The notes: generated by a model from the sequence alone, not told the origin. Shown: positions 35,974 to 44,421, counted from the stretch's first letter. The stretch: DNA of 64,000 nucleotides from Nocardia speluncae NBRC 108251 (GCF_001613245.1 NZ_BDBZ01000003.1:1-64000), one strand, 5' to 3'. Numbers and translations are program-made.

Positions 35974-36113
35974 CTGGACGCGGTCTGCAGCAGCGTCACC
36001 AGCTGGTTCGCGGATCCGGTGGCACCTCCGGTCCTCGAGTCGGTATCGGTAACCGGTGCCGCTGGGTCAACTGCGCCGGCCGGTGTGTGTACTATCGCCA
36101 CATGCGTTCCTGA
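35966..36113 (-). pseudogene. Coding-like fragment ending behind vanS
   Basis: Within the 359-bp gap after the kinase (35974-36332) the minus strand reads a coding-like tail, TGGATGSANQLVTLLQTASSY, ending with AGGNL and a stop. There is no good start or ribosome-binding site. It recalls the NQLVxLL stretch of ArnT-like glycosyltransferases, but that is a weak impression. I see nothing else in the gap. Confidence 0.25.
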
Positions 36114-36332
36114 CGAGCATCGGTCCCCGCGTGCGCGGCATGCAGCCCCGCGGGTGAAAACTGTCTCTGATCAGGGCGTTGATGTTCGTTTTCTGCTTCC
36201 CCACTTCTCGCGCGCGATCATTGCCGCCTCGTCTCCGGTATGCGCTGCCGGTTCCTGCCCGTGGACCTCCTCCAGCGTTCGTGCTCGCCGTCCACGAAAC
36301 CGGCAGACCCGAACCACTACCGAGGAGACTCG

Positions 36333-37115
36333 ATGATCAACACTCGCCTGGCCGGCAGGACCGTCCTGGTCACCGGCGGTTCCGGCAATATCGGTGCAGC
36401 GATCAGCCGCGCGTTCGCCGCCCAAGGGGCACGCGTAGCGATCCACCATCTCGACCAGGATCCGCCGGCCCCGCCCGGCGCCGAATGGGCGCACATCACT
36501 CCCGCCGCGGAGGAAGCGGACAAACTCGCGAAGGAACTGGGCAACGACTCCTTCGTCATCAGCGCCGACCTGTCCGAACCGGACGGCGCAACCCGGCTGG
36601 TGCATGCGGTCGCCGCCCGCACCGGCACGATCAATGTCCTGGTCAACAACGCCGCCCACTGCGAAACCCCGGACACCGTCGACACGTTGACCCATGCATC
36701 GATGGAGCGCCACTACCGGGTAAACGCCGTCGCCCCCGCAGTCCTCACCGCCGAGGCGGCCCGACTCCACCACGGAGACGACCCGCTGAGCATCGTCAAC
36801 ATCACCACCGACGCCGCACGCGCTTTCCCCGGCCAGACCGGCTACGGAACATCCAAGGCGGCGCTGGAAGCAATCACCCGCTCCACGGCACTGGACCTGG
36901 CACCGCGCGGAATCCGCGTGAACGCCGTCGCCCCGGGCCCTGTCCAGACCGGCTGGATGGACGAGGACATCCTCGCGCAAGCGAGGAAAATAGTGCCGAT
37001 GGGCCGGGTGGGCGAACCGGAAGATATCGCCGACGCCGTGGTGTACCTCGCCTCCCACCAGGCCCGCTGGGTCACCGGACAGGTACTACAGGTCGCCGGC
37101 GGACACGCTCTCTGA
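36333..37115 (+). CDS. Short-chain dehydrogenase/reductase
   Basis: A 260-residue classical SDR: TGGSGNIGAAISRAF for NAD(P) binding, LVNNAAHCETP, the active-site tyrosine and lysine in GYGTSKAALEAITRS, and NAVAPGPVQTG. ATG at 36333 has GAGGAG six bases upstream; the longer frame above it is not supported. It resembles 3-oxoacyl-ACP reductase-like enzymes, but the substrate is unknown. It stands alone. Confidence 0.9.
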   Translation: MINTRLAGRTVLVTGGSGNIGAAISRAFAAQGARVAIHHLDQDPPAPPGAEWAHITPAAEEADKLAKELGNDSFVISADLSEPDGATRLVHAVAARTGTINVLVNNAAHCETPDTVDTLTHASMERHYRVNAVAPAVLTAEAARLHHGDDPLSIVNITTDAARAFPGQTGYGTSKAALEAITRSTALDLAPRGIRVNAVAPGPVQTGWMDEDILAQARKIVPMGRVGEPEDIADAVVYLASHQARWVTGQVLQVAGGHAL

Positions 37116-37383
37116 CAGCGTCGGCCACCGCCCCCGCCATCGCACCCTGCGCCGCGTCTGTGCCGCCACTGACTCCGCCGACGTCGCCGAGGAACCAGAC
37201 TCCCGCGGCCGCCGACCGCAACCTGGCCCGCCGGCGCCCACGGCGATATCGAAACCGGCTGGCGACAGCGACCATCAACAGCAGCACGGACACCCCGAGC
37301 AGGCCCAGGCTCGCGGTGTGTCCGAAGGTATCTCGTACCGCGAGCCCCAGCAGCGCAGCGGCCCCGGCCATCAGGCCGAGCAC
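37072..37383 (-). CDS. Hypothetical small membrane protein
   Basis: A 103-residue frame with two hydrophobic segments (MLGLMAGAAALLGLAV and ASLGLLGVSVLLLMVAVA), a strongly basic stretch (RFRYRRGRRRARL) and a Gly/Ala/Val tail. It overlaps the 3' end of the SDR gene by 44 bp on the opposite strand. The hydrophobic pattern is protein-like, but there is no family match and the C-terminal part may be a shadow. Confidence 0.35.
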   Translation of the reverse strand: MLGLMAGAAALLGLAVRDTFGHTASLGLLGVSVLLLMVAVASRFRYRRGRRRARLRSAAAGVWFLGDVGGVSGGTDAAQGAMAGAVADAVRERVRRRPVVPVR

Positions 37384-37802
37384 GGTACCTCCCCGAATTC
37401 ACGGCGTATTGCAGTCGATTCTACGGAAAAGGTCGGTCGCCAGGCTGTGCTGTGCGGAGGCTGTGGGATGGCTGGAACATCAACGAATCGGCGGACGGGT
37501 GCCGCGGCTGTCAGAAAGATCTCCACCACGGGATCCGGGTTTGGCGCTCGAAGGACGAAAGGGGAAAGGTCCACGTCGAACGGGTTGAAGCGCGGCCAAA
37601 CGGGATGAAAACGGGACGCGGATTCGATCTGGTCTTTCGGCAGACGCCCGAGTGGGTTCCGGATCGCCGCGAGACAGCCCGAGTTGAACTCTTTCAGCTG
37701 CTGCTGAACCCGTTCGACGTCAACACCTTCAACTTGCACGTCGACAATGCTCACACCCATCGTCGACAGCACGTACCGCCAAGTCAGTTGTCTCATCACC
37801 AA
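37371..37802 (-). CDS. Hypothetical protein, possibly decayed
   Basis: A 143-residue frame (MVMRQLTWRYVLSTMGVSIV, later NPFDVDLSPFVLRAPNPDPVVEI) in a stretch less GC-rich than its surroundings. I recognise no domain, and a competing 127-residue frame lies on the plus strand. It ends just inside the preceding small membrane frame. Either this is a foreign or decayed gene or it is not coding. Confidence 0.3.
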   Translation of the reverse strand: MVMRQLTWRYVLSTMGVSIVDVQVEGVDVERVQQQLKEFNSGCLAAIRNPLGRLPKDQIESASRFHPVWPRFNPFDVDLSPFVLRAPNPDPVVEIFLTAAAPVRRFVDVPAIPQPPHSTAWRPTFSVESTAIRREFGEVPCSA

Positions 37803-37823
37803 GGTTTCGAGACACTCGGCTCG

Positions 37824-38708
37824 CTATGCCGGTGAAAGGCCCGCCCAGAATTCGGTCGCCAGCGCCGCGAACTCGTCGGCGCGTTCGATCTGTGGCATAT
37901 GCCCGGTATCGCGGAACAGGTGGATGTGGGCGTGCGGAAGGCGCTTCCGAGCAGCGTCGAGGTGCGCAAAGGGCAGAATACGGTCTTTGTCGCCCCAGAC
38001 GATAAGCGTCGGCACCCCGCTGGCGGCCATAACTTCGAGTAGGGCCGTGCGCCACCCCTCGTGGACACCTCTCGGGCCACCCAGTGCGGTCAGGGTCTCG
38101 ATGAGAACCCGCGCCCCGTCCGGTCGGCGGGCCAGGCGGTACCCGAGTTGGATCCGTTCGTCGGTCACCATCGTGACGTTGCAGAACAGTGACTTTTCCA
38201 TGCGCCTCGAGGTCTTCGGACTCCACGTGCGTACCGCCAGGCGGCCCACCGGGGGGATCGACAGGATCCGTAGTGAAAGGGCGACTTCTCGGCCGAATCC
38301 GGCTGGGGCGAGGAGGATCAGCGAGCGAACCCGACCGGGGGCCTGCGCGGCCAGCTGCATGGCAACGGCCCCGCCCAGTGAGTTGCCCACCACGTGGGCC
38401 GGCTCCGCGATTCCCAAGGCGCCGAGGAAGTCTTCGAGGAACGTCGCCAGCGCGGGCAGGCTGTATCGCTCGCTCAGTGGCTCGGATTCGCCATAGCCGG
38501 CCAGATCCACGCTGATGACCCGCAGCCCGCGGTCGGCGAGTAACCGATGCTGTTCGATCCAGTCTTCGAGGCTGCGCGCCGTCCCGTGGATCAGCAACGT
38601 GGGGACCCCAGTCCCTTCATCGAGATAGCGAGCCCGCCGGCCGCGCACGGTGATCTCCCGTGTCCCGGTCGCCCGCATGCCTCCGTACGGAACGGAGTCG
38701 GGTCCCAT
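37824..38708 (-). CDS. Alpha/beta hydrolase
   Basis: A 294-residue serine hydrolase: oxyanion HGTARS, nucleophile in VVGNSLGGAVAM (about residue 100), acid in LIVWGDKDRILPF, histidine in DTGHMPQIE. The pattern is that of C-C bond hydrolases and epoxide-hydrolase relatives. ATG at 38708 or 38678 may start it. It follows a TetR gene on the same strand across 130 bp. Confidence 0.85.
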   Translation of the reverse strand: MGPDSVPYGGMRATGTREITVRGRRARYLDEGTGVPTLLIHGTARSLEDWIEQHRLLADRGLRVISVDLAGYGESEPLSERYSLPALATFLEDFLGALGIAEPAHVVGNSLGGAVAMQLAAQAPGRVRSLILLAPAGFGREVALSLRILSIPPVGRLAVRTWSPKTSRRMEKSLFCNVTMVTDERIQLGYRLARRPDGARVLIETLTALGGPRGVHEGWRTALLEVMAASGVPTLIVWGDKDRILPFAHLDAARKRLPHAHIHLFRDTGHMPQIERADEFAALATEFWAGLSPA

Positions 38709-38838
38709 CAGACCCGCACCTCTGCACCTCCGACTTCGTTCACAATTACCATTATCCCAGGTAAGGCAAGGGCAACCTTCGGCTGAGCGCAGCTTCGTAC
38801 GCATCCGGCCGCTGTTCGAAAGTGGACCTCGGGGGTCC

Positions 38839-39456
38839 CTACCGCTCGGGAGGTTGCGGCGTGCAGGCGAAGAGTTTGTCGAGGTAGTAATCGATGGCGG
38901 TCAGCGCGGCATCGGGATCGATGACGTCGAAGTCGAGAAGCGGGGTGAAGCCGGTCAGCGCAAGCAGGAGGTTTGTCTCGATGGCCGGTTCACGATCCGC
39001 GGGGATATGGCCATCGGTGATTGCTTGCCTGATCAGGCGTTCGGTCAGTGCTCTGCCGTCGTGTAGTCCGAGGCGGGCCTGTTCGTGTAACTGCGGGTCG
39101 TGCAAGGCCTCGAGGGTGTAGGCGGCGCTCATACGGCTGGTGGCGCGGGCGTCCGGGTGGAGAGGGAGCATCTCCATGAGCGTCACTCGCAGTACGTCGC
39201 GCGGGTGTGGAGGTGAGCCGAGGCGGTCGAGGTTCCGGGTGACGCGCTGTGAGGTCTGTTCGGAAGCGAACTCCATAGCGAATACGAGCATCGCTGTCCG
39301 GGAGCTGAAATAGTGCTGGACCTGCCCGAGGGAGGCGTCCGCCTCGCGGGCGATCTCACGCATCGTCGCTCGGGTCCAACCTTGTTGTTCCACTACCCGC
39401 CACAGGGCGCGCGCGATGGTTTCGCGACGTTCTCGGTGATCGACCTGTTTGGGCAC
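38839..39456 (-). CDS. TetR-family regulator
   Basis: A 205-residue regulator with DNA-binding domain RRETIARALWRVVEQQGWTRATMREIAREADASLGQVQHYFSSRTAML and a C-terminal TetR_C domain. GTG at 39456 (VPKQVDHRERRE) has AAGGGGG five bases upstream, which favours it over ATG 39471. It is divergent from the short coupled frame and hydrolase at 39526-40532 and upstream of the hydrolase at 37824, so it may control both. Confidence 0.88.
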   Translation of the reverse strand: MPKQVDHRERRETIARALWRVVEQQGWTRATMREIAREADASLGQVQHYFSSRTAMLVFAMEFASEQTSQRVTRNLDRLGSPPHPRDVLRVTLMEMLPLHPDARATSRMSAAYTLEALHDPQLHEQARLGLHDGRALTERLIRQAITDGHIPADREPAIETNLLLALTGFTPLLDFDVIDPDAALTAIDYYLDKLFACTPQPPER

Positions 39457-39525
39457 GCGACCCCCTTCCATCCGACTCCATACGCCTGACACAATACAGC
39501 TGACTTGAAAAAGGGAGTGGTGAGG

Positions 39526-39669
39526 ATGACTGACCGAAGTCCCCGGCCGAGGACGGTTGAAGCACCCATGGCGGACCGTTACCAGTCGAGTACAGGGATT
39601 TACGCTGCACCGTATCCCCTGCTCCTACTGGGTGAGCACCGGCGATTCGAGTTGGAGAGTGCGCGATGA
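39526..39669 (+). CDS. 47-residue frame coupled to a hydrolase
   Basis: ATG at 39526 follows GGGAGTGGTGAGG, a strong ribosome-binding site. The frame reads MTDRSPRPRTVEAPMADRYQ and ends LLLLGEHRRFELESAR, with its TGA overlapping the hydrolase ATG (ATGA). It is too short for a domain and matches nothing I know. It may be a coupling leader peptide, or the remnant of a larger gene that now delivers ribosomes to the hydrolase. Confidence 0.4.
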   Translation: MTDRSPRPRTVEAPMADRYQSSTGIYAAPYPLLLLGEHRRFELESAR

Positions 39670-40532
39670 GCGCATTCGCCGCACCCGAGCTGGAGGCAGC
39701 ATATTTCGGGGCCTACGACGCGGTGATGGCACATTGGCCGGTACCGGTCGAGACGACAGATCTTCCGGGGCGGTACGGAACGACACGGGTCACTTCCGCC
39801 GGCCCGTCCGCAGCACAGTCGCTGGTCCTGCTCCACGGATACAGTGGCACATCCGGGATGTGGTATCCGGTTGTCGGTTCACTGGCCGAGGAGCATCGTG
39901 TGCGGGCCGTGGACATCATGGGTGAGCCGGGCCGCAGTCGACACACCGGCGCAGCCTTGACCAGCATGGACGATCTCGTGGACTGGCTGGCGGAAACGTT
40001 CGACCTGCTCGGGCTATCCAGGGCCGACCTGTGCGGCCAGTCCCTGGGCGGTCACCTCGCGCTCCGGTTCACGCTCGCCCATCCCGAACGGGTGCGACGG
40101 CTGGTCCTGCTCGATCCGCCCCTGGTCTTCGCCGGACTCAGTCCCGAATTCGAGGAGCTGGGCCGGAACCGCGACCCACACCCGACATTCGAGAACGCCC
40201 GCGCGGCGCTGGCACCGGGCACGCCCGGCAGCGGGCCGGCACACCTGGAGGCCTACTTCGACCTGCTCGCTCACGGAGCCGCGCACTTCCCGGCCTCGCC
40301 GATCGTCTATCCCCACCTGCCGGACGGGCTGACCCGCCTGCCGGTCTCGACCCTCGTCGCACTGGCCGGGGCGAGCGAGGTGCACGATTCGGAGGCGGCC
40401 GCGGAGGTCGCGCGGCGCGCCGGGGCCCACACGGTGATCCTCCCTGGTGCCGGACACAGCCTCCTGGCCGACATCGAACCCGTCCGCAGCCTCGTCCTCG
40501 AACACCTCCGGCGAACGGATTCGCCGGCCTGA
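39666..40532 (+). CDS. Alpha/beta hydrolase
   Basis: A 288-residue serine hydrolase with HGYSGTSGMW at the oxyanion turn, the nucleophile in LCGQSLGGHLALRF, and the histidine in LPGAGHSLLADIE. Its ATG overlaps the stop of a 47-residue upstream frame. Divergence from a TetR gene suggests induction by that regulator's ligand. Substrate unknown. Confidence 0.87.
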   Translation: MSAFAAPELEAAYFGAYDAVMAHWPVPVETTDLPGRYGTTRVTSAGPSAAQSLVLLHGYSGTSGMWYPVVGSLAEEHRVRAVDIMGEPGRSRHTGAALTSMDDLVDWLAETFDLLGLSRADLCGQSLGGHLALRFTLAHPERVRRLVLLDPPLVFAGLSPEFEELGRNRDPHPTFENARAALAPGTPGSGPAHLEAYFDLLAHGAAHFPASPIVYPHLPDGLTRLPVSTLVALAGASEVHDSEAAAEVARRAGAHTVILPGAGHSLLADIEPVRSLVLEHLRRTDSPA

Positions 40533-40644
40533 CGCCGCATCAGCGAATTTCGAGAAGGCCCCTTGCCGTGGACGTACTCTCACGCTCATTCCGACCGGCT
40601 CGCCACGGCCGATGTTGTCCGAGCCGGCTGGGCTGGACACCGCG

Positions 40645-40715
40645 GGGCGGCTCTGCGATCGACCGGTCCTCGATCGCCACGACAAGCGATCAGGGGTCAC
40701 GAACGCGGCTTCGCC
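40645..40715. repeat. Repeat C, copy 1 (includes imine reductase 3' end)
   Basis: GGGGCGGCTCTGCG, then TCGACCGGTCCTCGATCGCC and ACGACAAGCGAT, recurs at 47055-47140 with few differences. Copy 1 runs from the intergenic space into the last codons of the imine reductase gene, which shows that copy 2 is the trace of a lost paralogue's 3' end. Confidence 0.7.
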
Positions 40716-41608
40716 TGCTTGAACAGCTCGTAGACGGCGAGGTAGTTCCGTCCGCCGTAACCTTCCGCGATGGCGTGTTCGGCTATCTCTTTCATCAGCC
40801 GCGGCGAGCCGGAGTGGACGCCCTGCTCTTCGCTGGTGCGGGTGATGTGTTCCAGCGCATTCAGATTCATTTCCAGAGTGCCCAGGGCGCCCGGGTAGTC
40901 GCCGGCGTCCAGGGCCGGCGCCAGCTCGGCCAGTGACGCGTAGTCGACCACGCTCGGCATGAACCAGCCGAGAGCCAATTCGGCGAACTTCTCCGCCGGC
41001 ACATTCGCGGAATCGAGCAGAGCGGTCGCGTGCAGCCAGCCGTTCATGGTCGCGTACATCATGTCGAGCAAAGCGGTGTTGTACAGCACCGCCAGTCCTA
41101 CATCGGCTCCGAGGTAGCGCGGGTCTCCCACGCTCGCCAACGTGGCGCGGTGCCGATCGAAAACGCCTTGGTCACCGCTGTACAGAAATACCGCGTCGGG
41201 TTGGCCCACCATCGGCGGCGGCACCATGATCGCACCGTCGAGGTAGTCGATCCCGTGCTCGGCGGACCACGTGAGAGCCGCGCGCGCCTCGCTCGGCGTC
41301 CCGGAGCTGAGGTTGACAAGGACATGGCCGTCGAGTTCCGCGGTAGCGGGTTCGAAGACCCGATACATGGTCTCGTAGTCGTTCAGGCACACGATCGTGA
41401 TCGGGCTCGCGGCGACCACCTCGGACACGGTCTGCGCGCGCCCGGCGCCCTGTGCGACCAGGCCGTCGGCTTTGCCCGGGGTGCGGTTCCAGACGGTGAG
41501 GGAATGTCCCTGATTCAACAGTGCGTCGGCCAGCGCCAGGCCCATGGGCCCGAGGCCCACGAGGCCGACCTGGTTGTCATGCTGTTCGATTGCGTGCTTC
41601 GGTGTCAT
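40697..41608 (-). CDS. Imine reductase-like NADPH oxidoreductase
   Basis: A 303-residue protein of the beta-hydroxyacid dehydrogenase fold: VGLVGLGPMGLALADALL (Rossmann), TVWNRTPGKADGL with the arginine typical of NADPH use, IDYLDGAIMVPPPMVGQPDA, and a helical C-terminal dimer domain. The GAIMVPPPMVG block is typical of imine reductases, so I prefer that assignment over 6-phosphogluconate or hydroxyisobutyrate dehydrogenase. The promoter at 41615-41646 has a MerR-type layout and the transcript would be leaderless. Confidence 0.82.
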   Translation of the reverse strand: MTPKHAIEQHDNQVGLVGLGPMGLALADALLNQGHSLTVWNRTPGKADGLVAQGAGRAQTVSEVVAASPITIVCLNDYETMYRVFEPATAELDGHVLVNLSSGTPSEARAALTWSAEHGIDYLDGAIMVPPPMVGQPDAVFLYSGDQGVFDRHRATLASVGDPRYLGADVGLAVLYNTALLDMMYATMNGWLHATALLDSANVPAEKFAELALGWFMPSVVDYASLAELAPALDAGDYPGALGTLEMNLNALEHITRTSEEQGVHSGSPRLMKEIAEHAIAEGYGGRNYLAVYELFKQAKPRS

Positions 41609-41614
41609 GCGGGC

Positions 41615-41646
41615 TACGCTAAACTCTCACATCAATGTGAGAGTCA
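41615..41646 (-). promoter_or_regulatory. MerR-type promoter and operator for imine reductase gene
   Basis: A perfect inverted repeat with ten-base arms, ACTCTCACAT and its complement around CA, lies at 41622-41643. On the minus strand TTGACT (41641-41646) and TAGCGT (41615-41620) flank a 19-20 base spacer, the lengthened spacing that MerR activators correct. The -10 is six bases from the ATG at 41608, so the message starts at or next to the start codon. Confidence 0.75.
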
Positions 41647-41672
41647 ACTCGAATCCGTATGGGGGTCGGCAC

Positions 41673-42131
41673 ATGCGCATAGGAGCCCTGTCTCAGCGAA
41701 CCGGCGTCAGCGTGCGCCTTCTGCGCTACTACGAGGAGCAAGGCCTATTACGGCCTGTGCGGCGCCCCAGTGGATATCGCGAGTACCGCGAAGACGATGT
41801 CCGGACAGTGCAGAACATCCGTACGCTACTGGCGGCCGGACTCAACACCCAGACGATCGCCACGCTGTTGCCCTGCATGATCGACGACGACCAAGGCTTG
41901 GCGCCCGCGTGCCCCGAGATGCTTTCCGACCTGCACCGGGAGCAGGAGCGAATCGACAAGGCGGTGGCCGATCTGCTGGCCGCGCGTTCCGTCCTGGACG
42001 TCATCGTGGCCGCAACGCCGTCTCCCGCAGCCGCCGAGAGTGTTGCCTGCCACGCGGTCGACGGCACCGCTTCGGCCGGCATCGACGCATCGCTGAACAA
42101 CGCACTCCCCAGCCCCACCCGCCGACGATGA
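41673..42131 (+). CDS. MerR-family regulator divergent from imine reductase
   Basis: A 152-residue protein. MRIGALSQRTGVSVRLLRYYEEQGLLRPVRRPSGYREY is the winged helix and wing of MerR proteins, followed by a dimerisation helix (HREQERIDKAVADLLAARSVLD). ATG at 41673 follows GGGGGTCGGC. The effector domain is short with no metal-binding cysteine cluster (one Cys in LLPCMIDDD, one in PACPEM), so a small organic inducer is more likely than a metal. Confidence 0.9.
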   Translation: MRIGALSQRTGVSVRLLRYYEEQGLLRPVRRPSGYREYREDDVRTVQNIRTLLAAGLNTQTIATLLPCMIDDDQGLAPACPEMLSDLHREQERIDKAVADLLAARSVLDVIVAATPSPAAAESVACHAVDGTASAGIDASLNNALPSPTRRR

Positions 42132-42171
42132 CCACACCAGGTTCGGTGGTCGGTGGCTCGTTCATCAAGTG

Positions 42172-42222
42172 ATCGCTTTTTGAACAGCCGGGCCGAAACG
42201 CGCTCCGGCAAACGAAAGCCCC
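42172..42222. repeat. Repeat B, copy 1
   Basis: GATCGCTTTTTGAACAGCC followed by GGGCCGAAACG and CTCCGGC. The same order of blocks (TTTNTTGAACA, CGAAACG, TCCGGCG) occurs at 44611-44672 and 58318-58375. This copy is the most degenerate. The gap 42132-42406 holds no gene. Confidence 0.6.
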
Positions 42223-42406
42223 GGTGTGACTCGCAGCGTTTGTGGCGGTGTTCTCGCACCGTCGGGTGGCGCCGATGAGACCGGATATGGGCGGGAATCG
42301 CAGGGGTTTGCACTTCCCATCATGCCGACTATCGAGCGGAATTCGCTGATCGAACTCGGTATCGTGAAGCACTCGGTGGTGAGTGCCCAAAAGGAGGAGG
42401 GCGTGC

Positions 42407-42808
42407 ATGCCCACGGTGCGACGGTTCTGGATCGAATTCGATCCAGACCACGGATCAGTTCTCTGGTGGACCAGGCCGTACGCCGGTGTGACCGGCTTCG
42501 ATGAGCGGGATTGCCTGGCGATGGTGGCCGATCTTCTCCCCTCCTACGAGGAGCTGCCACCTGTGCGTCGCATCACGGCCGACATCTCACTGGCCCAGGA
42601 GCTTCCGGTGAACCCGCTGGCTCTTGGAGTTCCGGTGTGGCGAGGCGTTTGGTACCCGCCGGTGCACCTGAGGATCGGGCCGACGTGGCACCCCAGTGGC
42701 GCCGGCCGAGCGATCACCCCTTCCTACGAGCCGACGACGGCCAGCGAGCTCCTGCACACGAACGGGTCGAACCATTCGGTCGGCGTCGGGTGCCGCGCGA
42801 TCATGTAG
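42407..42808 (+). CDS. Hypothetical protein with strong ribosome-binding site
   Basis: A 133-residue protein starting MPTVRRFWIEFDPDHGSVLW at ATG 42407, six bases after AAGGAGGAGG. The first 90 residues are rich in Trp, Pro and acidic residues and look like a genuine small domain; I do not recognise it. The last 40 residues (TASELLHTNGSNHSVGVGC) look less ordered and may reflect decay near the repeats that follow. Confidence 0.55.
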   Translation: MPTVRRFWIEFDPDHGSVLWWTRPYAGVTGFDERDCLAMVADLLPSYEELPPVRRITADISLAQELPVNPLALGVPVWRGVWYPPVHLRIGPTWHPSGAGRAITPSYEPTTASELLHTNGSNHSVGVGCRAIM

Positions 42809-42950
42809 TCGAGAACTTCGCGCATCATGTCCCCGTAGGCCGAATCCGTGGCGACGCATCCGCGTACTATCGGGCAAGTCGCCGCATCTGGTCGGCCAAG
42901 CCCGCGAGCGCAGGGTCACCGGCCTTGATCCCTCCGCAGTAGGAGCAGAT

Positions 42951-43070
42951 TGTCCATCAACCGATGCATTCCTGGACACTGTCGGGGTTCATCATCGCTG
43001 TTCAACGATGATTCGGGCTCCGGAATGCCCGCAAATACCACTTTGATGAACAGCGGCTGTGGCACTCGGG
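42951..43070. repeat. Repeat A, copy 1 (full length)
   Basis: A 120-base element: TGTCCATCAACCGATGCATT, then a 23-base imperfect palindrome beginning ATCATCGCTG at 42991, then CTTTGATGAACAG at 43041. Copy 4 (52761-52880) has all three blocks at identical spacing (40 and 50 bases). It lies in the 330-bp gap between a hypothetical gene and the DDN-type gene. Confidence 0.75.
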
Positions 43071-43140
43071 TGCAGCCGCAGCACCGGTGGCTGCCGGTCC
43101 GGCACTCGAGGATGCGAACGGGCCGCTGATTTCGGTCTAC

Positions 43141-43677
43141 TTAGTGCACTCGCTCCAGCACGACTACCGGAATCTGCCGGCCGGCGGCTGCTTCGAACTC
43201 GGCGAACTTCGGGACGAGCGCTATCTGTTCGGCCCAGATCAGCGCGCGCTCCGTGCCTTCCGCGAGCCGGGCTACGGCCGGCACTGTTTCCGTGCCCGCC
43301 TCGACGGTGACCCTCGGGTTCGCCATGAGATTGCGATACCACGCCGGATGGTGCGGGCTGCCGCCATGGGTGCCGAAGACGGCCCAGTTGTCGCCGACCG
43401 GTAGGTAGAACAAGGGGCTGATCCGTGCACGACCGGTCTTGGCCCCGATGTGGTGTACCAGGATGAGCGGCATGCCCTCGCCCGAGCCAGGGACGCGGGG
43501 CGGGACGGGTCGGCCTGCAGCGAATTCCGCCTCGCTGCTCCATGCCGCATATCCGGCGTTCGCCCGGACCTCGGCGATGATCCGGGCGTTCCAGCTGTTG
43601 ATGTCGGGGTTCTCGGCCTCGTAGGCGGCGGTCATGGACGGATCGGACACGGCATCCCTCTTCACTATCCGGAGCAT
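43141..43677 (-). CDS. DDN-type (F420-dependent nitroreductase family) protein
   Basis: A 178-residue split-barrel protein: GMPLILVHHIGAKTGRARISPLFYLPVGDNWAVFGTHGGSPHHPAWYRNLMANPRVTVEAG is the signature of the deazaflavin-dependent nitroreductase (Ddn) family, which uses coenzyme F420. ATG at 43677 has AGAGGAG five bases upstream. The start codon overlaps a palindrome that is probably the operator of the divergent TetR gene. Confidence 0.9.
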   Translation of the reverse strand: MLRIVKRDAVSDPSMTAAYEAENPDINSWNARIIAEVRANAGYAAWSSEAEFAAGRPVPPRVPGSGEGMPLILVHHIGAKTGRARISPLFYLPVGDNWAVFGTHGGSPHHPAWYRNLMANPRVTVEAGTETVPAVARLAEGTERALIWAEQIALVPKFAEFEAAAGRQIPVVVLERVH

Positions 43678-43717
43678 TTGCTCCTCTAAGTTAGCACGAA
43701 ACGGAGCGCATGCTCCG
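43671..43717. promoter_or_regulatory. Twin GGAGC-N4-GCTCC operators
   Basis: Two dyads of the same design, GGAGCATTTGCTCC (43671-43684) and CGGAGCGCATGCTCCG (43702-43717), lie between the DDN-type and TetR genes, with centres 32 bp apart. The first overlaps the DDN start codon; the second touches a CATAAT -10 (43718-43723) that lies five bases from the TetR ATG. They are strong candidates for autoregulatory TetR sites. Confidence 0.7.
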
Positions 43718-43728
43718 CATAATGGCCT

Positions 43729-44421
43729 ATGCTGGGCCGCATGGCAGTAGCCGAACCGGAAAGCGTCAGTCGGCGCCGTGCGCCCCGGGCGGATGCGATC
43801 CGCAACCGCGCAGCGATCATCGAGGCCGCCTCGACCGTGCTGGCCGAGCAGGGCACCGCGGTCGATGTCCGTGAGATCGCCCGCCGCAGCGGTGTGGGCA
43901 TGGGCACGCTGTACCGGCATTTTCCGGCGAAGGAAGATCTCGTGCAGACGGTCCTGCGCAGGGACTTCACTGAGTGGGCGGAATCCGCGCGTGCGGCGGC
44001 TGCCGACGCCGAGGATCCCTGGGCCGCATTGATCGACTTCTATCAGCAGGCCCTGACCGGCTACGCACACCACCGCGCGATCATGGAGCACTTCGCGTTG
44101 ACCTTGCCGACGCCCGACCCCGACGGTCTCGGGCAGCTTCGCCTGGTCCTCGCGGAACTGTGCGATCGGGCCACGAGCCTGCTGCGCCCCGGAGTGACCG
44201 CTGACGACTTGCTGCTCCTGCTGGTCTCGCTGGGCCACGCTGTCCAGGTCACCGACGAGTGTCGCCCGCACATGTGGCACCGGCTGCTGCGGATCTCCCT
44301 CGACGGCCTGCGCGCCGACCACCGCGAACCACTTCCCGCCGATGCCACACCGGACATCGCCCGACCTCAGGCCGGAACCTCCGAGAAAAGCAAGCCGTCG
44401 CACCCTGCGCCCAGTGCATGA
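43729..44421 (+). CDS. TetR-family regulator divergent from DDN-type gene
   Basis: A 230-residue protein with HTH domain RNRAAIIEAASTVLAEQGTAVDVREIARRSGVGMGTLYRHFPAKEDLV and a TetR_C domain. ATG at 43729 lies five bases from a CATAAT hexamer, so the message may be leaderless; ATG 43741 is the alternative. No better ribosome-binding site is visible. It probably represses itself and the F420-type gene through the twin dyads. Confidence 0.88.
   Translation: MLGRMAVAEPESVSRRRAPRADAIRNRAAIIEAASTVLAEQGTAVDVREIARRSGVGMGTLYRHFPAKEDLVQTVLRRDFTEWAESARAAAADAEDPWAALIDFYQQALTGYAHHRAIMEHFALTLPTPDPDGLGQLRLVLAELCDRATSLLRPGVTADDLLLLLVSLGHAVQVTDECRPHMWHRLLRISLDGLRADHREPLPADATPDIARPQAGTSEKSKPSHPAPSA

Noticed and set aside
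38745..38785. Possible IdeR-type iron box (AGGTAAGGC ... GCAACCT) before the hydrolase at 37824
   Set aside because: Spacing of the half-sites is wrong for the 19-bp IdeR consensus and no iron gene is nearby.
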